Below are positions 6,217 through 8,536 of a stretch of DNA of 8,536 nucleotides, in pieces. A model generated the notes under the pieces. The model was not told where the DNA came from, made no database searches, and saw nothing but the letters and a program-made list of their open reading frames with translations. Source of the stretch: an uncultured Lachnospiraceae bacterium (GTDB lineage: Bacteria; Bacillota; Clostridia; Lachnospirales; Lachnospiraceae); contig CADCOL010000048.1 in NCBI GenBank assembly GCA_902803015.1, forward strand, positions 1-8,536. The letters are read 5' to 3'. Position numbers and translations under genes: made by a program. The stretch's first letter is position 1. Every line of letters begins with the position of its first letter.

Positions 6217-7932
6217 TCAGCTAAAGAATATCTCTAGCAACTGCACTTTGCTCTCCCCGTGATACACCAGATATATCGGCTGTACGCCGGCCGGCTGGGT
6301 GATTTGGGTGCTGTACTCTTTCCAGTCACCGGTCAGGCCTGTAAGGTCGATGCGACCGACTGCAGGACCGAATTCCGAGTGGCGGATTTCGAAATACGAT
6401 GAAGGCATTGATGCCCCTCCGGGTTTTTCGTTATTGAACGGAAACGCCCCCGCGTATTCCACCCTCTTCGCACCTGTATCCGCACATCTTACATCCACTC
6501 TCACAGGGCCGTCATAAACCGGCTTGTTTGCCTCTGTTTCAGGCCTTGCAATCACCCCAAAAGTATATTGTCCGGGTAAGTCAAAATATTTGTATCCAAT
6601 CAAAGTACCGTGTTCAATCTCTGCAATGAAGCGCTCTTCGCCCAAATGATTCACATTGGGAAACTCGCTCGTATAAATACTGTTTGATCCGTACGGCATC
6701 CTCCCGTTTGTAATATTGCAGGCAATGACCGCCGGATATTTTCCCTCTGCTTTTAACGGTCCGCCGTTCAATCCGCAGGACGTCATCTCCACCTGCGGGA
6801 TGCTGCCGTCTTCAAGAATCTCAATCCGCTCCGCGCATGACTGACGGCTGTAGTCCGATTTATGTGTCAGGCGGTGATAAAATACATACCACTGCCCGTT
6901 AATCTCAATAATGCTTCCGTGCGTCGTTCCGGTCATGTTCAGACGTTCTTCGGCAGTTCGTCCGTTAAATCCGACATCCCCGTTCGACACAATTGTTCCC
7001 CCGAACGCAAAATCCTTATCCGGGTAATCGCTCGTTGCATAGCAAAGTTCATGATTAAGCCACGAGGAATATACAAAATAATACTTCTTTCCAACCTTTC
7101 GCATCGAGGATGCCTCAAAGAAAGGATGTGCCTCAAACGGCGTTCCTTTTACATGATACGGAATCAGATGTTTCGGTTCTTCTTTGATTGTCAGCATATC
7201 ATCACAGAGCGTCGTCACAATCGGTCCGTTGATATTGTCCGGATAAGAGCGGATTTCTTCACGTGTTTTCCCGAACATTTCCATCAGGCTTTGCTCAAAT
7301 TCCGGCTCCTGCTGAACTTTTTCGCTTCCGTCCACGCCGTACTGCGTGCCGTAATAAAGGTAAATCACGCCGTCATCGTTTAATACTGCGGGATCGAAGC
7401 AGACATACTTCTCCATCGGTGTTCCGTCTGCATTGCGTACGAATCCCAGGAATTCAAACGGTCCGACCGGCGTATCGGCAACCGCCGCGCTGATGGGTCC
7501 CACATATCCTCCGTAGCCGTAATCCCCGCCCATCGAGTAATACAAATAATACCGTCCGTCGTTTCCGCAGACCACGTCGGGTGCGTACATGTACTTAAGG
7601 ATAGCTGCCTTCGAGTCCGAAGTATCAACCTTTTGAGGCGCTGTTGCTTTGTCCGTGCTCAAAGAATTCCTGTTTAAACTTTGAGAATACACATGAGGCG
7701 GATTCCCGTACTGCGGATCCCGGTCTGCGCGGTAAATCACGCCCTCATACCGCCAGTCGCTTAAATCGTCCACCGGCGCGGAATACGTCACATAATCACG
7801 CATGCAGAACGTATAACCGCCCTCTGCGTCATGTGAGCCGTAAATATAGACTCTGTCGCCGAAAATATGCGGTTCCCCGTCCGGAATATATTCACTGATT
7901 GGTAAAAATGGATTATAGGCCTGTTTTTTCAT
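6217..7932 (-). CDS. Glycoside hydrolase family 43 protein with C-terminal CBM6-like domain
   Basis: 571 residues. The N-terminal half (about 5-385) is a GH43 five-bladed beta-propeller. It starts with the family hallmark YIPDGEPHIFGDRVYIYGSHD region (15-35), where Asp18 is the likely catalytic base. Asp180 in CFDPAVLNDDG fits the pKa-modulating aspartate, and Glu273 in HPFFEASSMRK fits the general acid. His338 in TTHGSIIEINGQWYVFYHR is the conserved late-blade histidine. Members cleave arabinofuranose or xylose from plant polysaccharides; the exact bond is not readable here. Residues about 400-571 resemble a CBM6 beta-sandwich (TGLTGDWKEYSTQI, then QPIYLVYHG near the end). There is no signal peptide, so the enzyme is probably cytoplasmic and acts on imported oligosaccharides. 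A hydrophilic Ser/Thr/Lys-rich stretch at about 84-109 looks like an extra loop before MYAPDVV. The ATG at 7930-7932 has GAGAGGG upstream. It follows the XRE gene by 39 bases, with its own -10. Confidence 0.92.
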   Translation of the reverse strand: MKKQAYNPFLPISEYIPDGEPHIFGDRVYIYGSHDAEGGYTFCMRDYVTYSAPVDDLSDWRYEGVIYRADRDPQYGNPPHVYSQSLNRNSLSTDKATAPQKVDTSDSKAAILKYMYAPDVVCGNDGRYYLYYSMGGDYGYGGYVGPISAAVADTPVGPFEFLGFVRNADGTPMEKYVCFDPAVLNDDGVIYLYYGTQYGVDGSEKVQQEPEFEQSLMEMFGKTREEIRSYPDNINGPIVTTLCDDMLTIKEEPKHLIPYHVKGTPFEAHPFFEASSMRKVGKKYYFVYSSWLNHELCYATSDYPDKDFAFGGTIVSNGDVGFNGRTAEERLNMTGTTHGSIIEINGQWYVFYHRLTHKSDYSRQSCAERIEILEDGSIPQVEMTSCGLNGGPLKAEGKYPAVIACNITNGRMPYGSNSIYTSEFPNVNHLGEERFIAEIEHGTLIGYKYFDLPGQYTFGVIARPETEANKPVYDGPVRVDVRCADTGAKRVEYAGAFPFNNEKPGGASMPSSYFEIRHSEFGPAVGRIDLTGLTGDWKEYSTQITQPAGVQPIYLVYHGESKVQLLEIFFS

Positions 7933-7955
7933 GGATTTCCCTCTCTTTTAGTCCT

Positions 7956-7961
7956 ATTATA
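7956..7961 (-). promoter_or_regulatory. -10 element for the GH43 gene
   Basis: A perfect TATAAT lies 23 bases before the GH43 start codon, in the 39-base gap after the XRE gene. The region 17 bases upstream reads TTTTGC, a poor -35 inside the end of the XRE coding sequence, and there is no TGn extension, so the promoter may need an activator. The predicted leader is only about 16 bases and carries the ribosome binding site. Confidence 0.5.
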
Positions 7962-7971
7962 TTCCACTTTC

Positions 7972-8238
7972 TTAAGCAGCAAAAGCCATAAAATGAACAG
8001 GAGAGAGCTCATCGCTCTCTCCTATTACATCGTGTAAGTCCGCGCCGTAGAGTTCCATCAGCGCAAACATTGTGTCGGCTTGTGGGTAGGACTTGCCGGC
8101 TTCGTACTTGTAAACTGCCTGTACGGTGCCAAGGCAAAGGTACTCGCGTACCTGCTCTACCGTAAGGTTTTTACGCTCACGGAGGCGTCTTAGGTTGCGG
8201 CCGATTTGCCGCATGTCGTATTCAGGTCTGCAATACAT
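7972..8238 (-). CDS. Small XRE (Cro/C1)-family helix-turn-helix transcriptional regulator
   Basis: 88 residues from the ATG at 8236-8238. Residues 11-72 are a single HTH_3 domain: IGRNLRRLRERKNLTVEQV, YLCLGTVQAVYKYEAGKSYP with the recognition helix (about 36-46), then LYGADLHDVIG. After it only about 15 residues remain, with no sensory domain, so it is a minimal DNA-binding protein, probably a dimer. I chose 8238 over an in-frame ATG at 8281-8283 because AAAGGAGG sits eight bases before it, and the upstream ATG would lie almost at the predicted transcription start with no ribosome binding site. It lies 39 bases upstream of the GH43 gene on the same strand, so it may regulate that gene, itself, or both; this is inference from position only. 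No toxin partner is seen. Function beyond DNA binding is unknown. Confidence 0.88.
   Translation of the reverse strand: MYCRPEYDMRQIGRNLRRLRERKNLTVEQVREYLCLGTVQAVYKYEAGKSYPQADTMFALMELYGADLHDVIGESDELSPVHFMAFAA
7999..8023 (-). terminator. 10-bp perfect hairpin inside the end of the XRE gene; terminator or attenuator candidate
   Basis: Minus strand AGGAGAGAGC, loop GATGA, GCTCTCTCCT: a perfect GC-rich 10-bp stem that encodes residues GESDELSP near the C-terminus. It is followed by GTTCATTTTATGGCTTTTG, a broken T-tract. It could terminate part of the XRE transcripts before GH43, or protect the 3' end. Translating ribosomes would melt it, so any effect would depend on translation. It lies 38 bases upstream of the GH43 -10. 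Confidence 0.35.
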
Positions 8239-8246
8239 TTTCTCTT

Positions 8247-8254
8247 CCTCCTTT
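8247..8254 (-). promoter_or_regulatory. Ribosome binding site that fixes the XRE start
   Basis: AAAGGAGG on the minus strand, eight bases before the ATG at 8236-8238, is a near-perfect Shine-Dalgarno and decides the 88-residue start over the longer 103-residue reading. Confidence 0.85.
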
Positions 8255-8286
8255 ATACATAAAAACACAGTTGGTGGAATCATTGT

Positions 8287-8315
8287 AGAATATCACAGTC
8301 TGCCCGATTTGTCAC
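8287..8315 (-). promoter_or_regulatory. Promoter of the XRE gene, GTGACA-N17-TATTCT with extended -10
   Basis: GTGACA (8310-8315; 5 of 6) and TATTCT (8287-8292; 4 of 6) are 17 bases apart, and TGA directly before the -10 gives the TGn extension. The predicted start near 8280 gives a leader of about 42 bases containing the strong ribosome binding site. Confidence 0.6.
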
Positions 8316-8536
8316 GCATTTTTTTGAGCATTTAAAACCGAACTTCCATGCTTCAAGTTTTCTGCAGAAAGGAAATCCTTTTTTATTCGATCATCCTGTT
8401 ATTCAACCGTGAACGTTAACTGTTATGAATTCAATAACACAATAATCCAAAACCGAAACCTTAAACAATGTGCCTTTCAGAGGCTTACAATAACCAAGAG
8501 ACTGTATATGTTTCGATTTCCTTCTGCACGGGAGGC
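8316..8536. other. Right-edge intergenic stretch with palindromes; no confident gene
   Basis: No convincing coding region is seen. On the minus strand a 16-codon frame from the edge ends at TAA (8485-8487), directly followed by a small GCCT-N5-AGGC hairpin (8472-8484); this could be the very end of an upstream gene but is too short to judge. Other structure: the 12-bp palindrome TTTCTGCAGAAA (8359-8370), the imperfect palindrome GTGAACGTTAAC (8409-8420), TGTTAT-N7-ATAACA (8421-8439), and CTGTTAT twice (8396-8402, 8420-8426). The final GGGAGG on the plus strand could be a ribosome binding site for a rightward gene outside the window. Confidence 0.3.

Noticed and set aside
8239..8283. Longer 103-residue version of the XRE protein starting at 8283
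   Set aside because: The extra 15 residues are not HTH-like, the start lies almost at the predicted transcription start, and a near-perfect ribosome binding site precedes the internal ATG at 8238.
8359..8370. 12-bp palindrome TTTCTGCAGAAA
   Set aside because: A single short palindrome around a PstI-like core is expected by chance; no second copy was seen.
8366..8386. Plus-strand AAAGG-AAAT-CCTTT followed by TTT as an intrinsic terminator
   Set aside because: The stem is short and AT-rich, and no plus-strand gene ends upstream of it.
1..8536. CRISPR, transposon, phage, toxin-antitoxin or defence genes
   Set aside because: No repeat-spacer pattern, transposase, integrase, toxin or nuclease motif was found on either strand.

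Overview
The window reads as chromosomal DNA of an anaerobic Firmicute, most likely a Lachnospiraceae/Clostridia member. This rests on the gene content (rel, a metallo-beta-lactamase-fold hydrolase and hemZ in one operon, a GH43 enzyme, a beta-propeller sensor), strong AGGAGG-type ribosome binding sites and protein sequence style; no search was possible. All supported genes lie on the minus strand, so transcription runs from high to low coordinates.

Layout from upstream (right) to downstream (left). Positions 8316-8536 hold no confident gene. At 7972-8238 is a small XRE-type DNA-binding protein with its own promoter and a strong ribosome binding site. After 39 bases comes a long GH43 glycoside hydrolase (6217-7932) with a CBM6-like C-terminal domain and no signal peptide, which suggests breakdown of imported xylan- or arabinan-derived oligosaccharides. 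The 358-base gap at 5859-6216 is the most information-rich non-coding stretch. It holds a candidate promoter whose 17-bp spacer lies inside a 7+5+7 inverted repeat, then about 90 bases of hairpin-forming sequence ending in a textbook intrinsic terminator (a candidate small RNA), then inverted repeats, then the rel promoter.

Positions 5858 to 1383 form a tight operon with 13- and 14-base gaps: rel (bifunctional (p)ppGpp synthetase/hydrolase), a glyoxalase-II-like metallo-beta-lactamase-fold hydrolase, and hemZ (radical SAM coproporphyrinogen dehydrogenase family). This is a familiar clostridial housekeeping cluster, but the hisS/aspS genes that I recall often following it are not here. Instead, after 143 bases with an extended -10 promoter, an exported two-component-regulator-propeller sensor begins at 1239 and runs off the left edge with no stop codon. 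In relatives such sensors are often fused to GGDEF or kinase output domains, which would lie outside the window.

The genes do not form one obvious pathway: a stringent-response/housekeeping operon sits between a sugar-use unit and a membrane signalling gene. I see no CRISPR array, transposase, phage, toxin-antitoxin or defence system. The best candidate for something undescribed is the putative small RNA and its palindromic promoter at 6071-6198.
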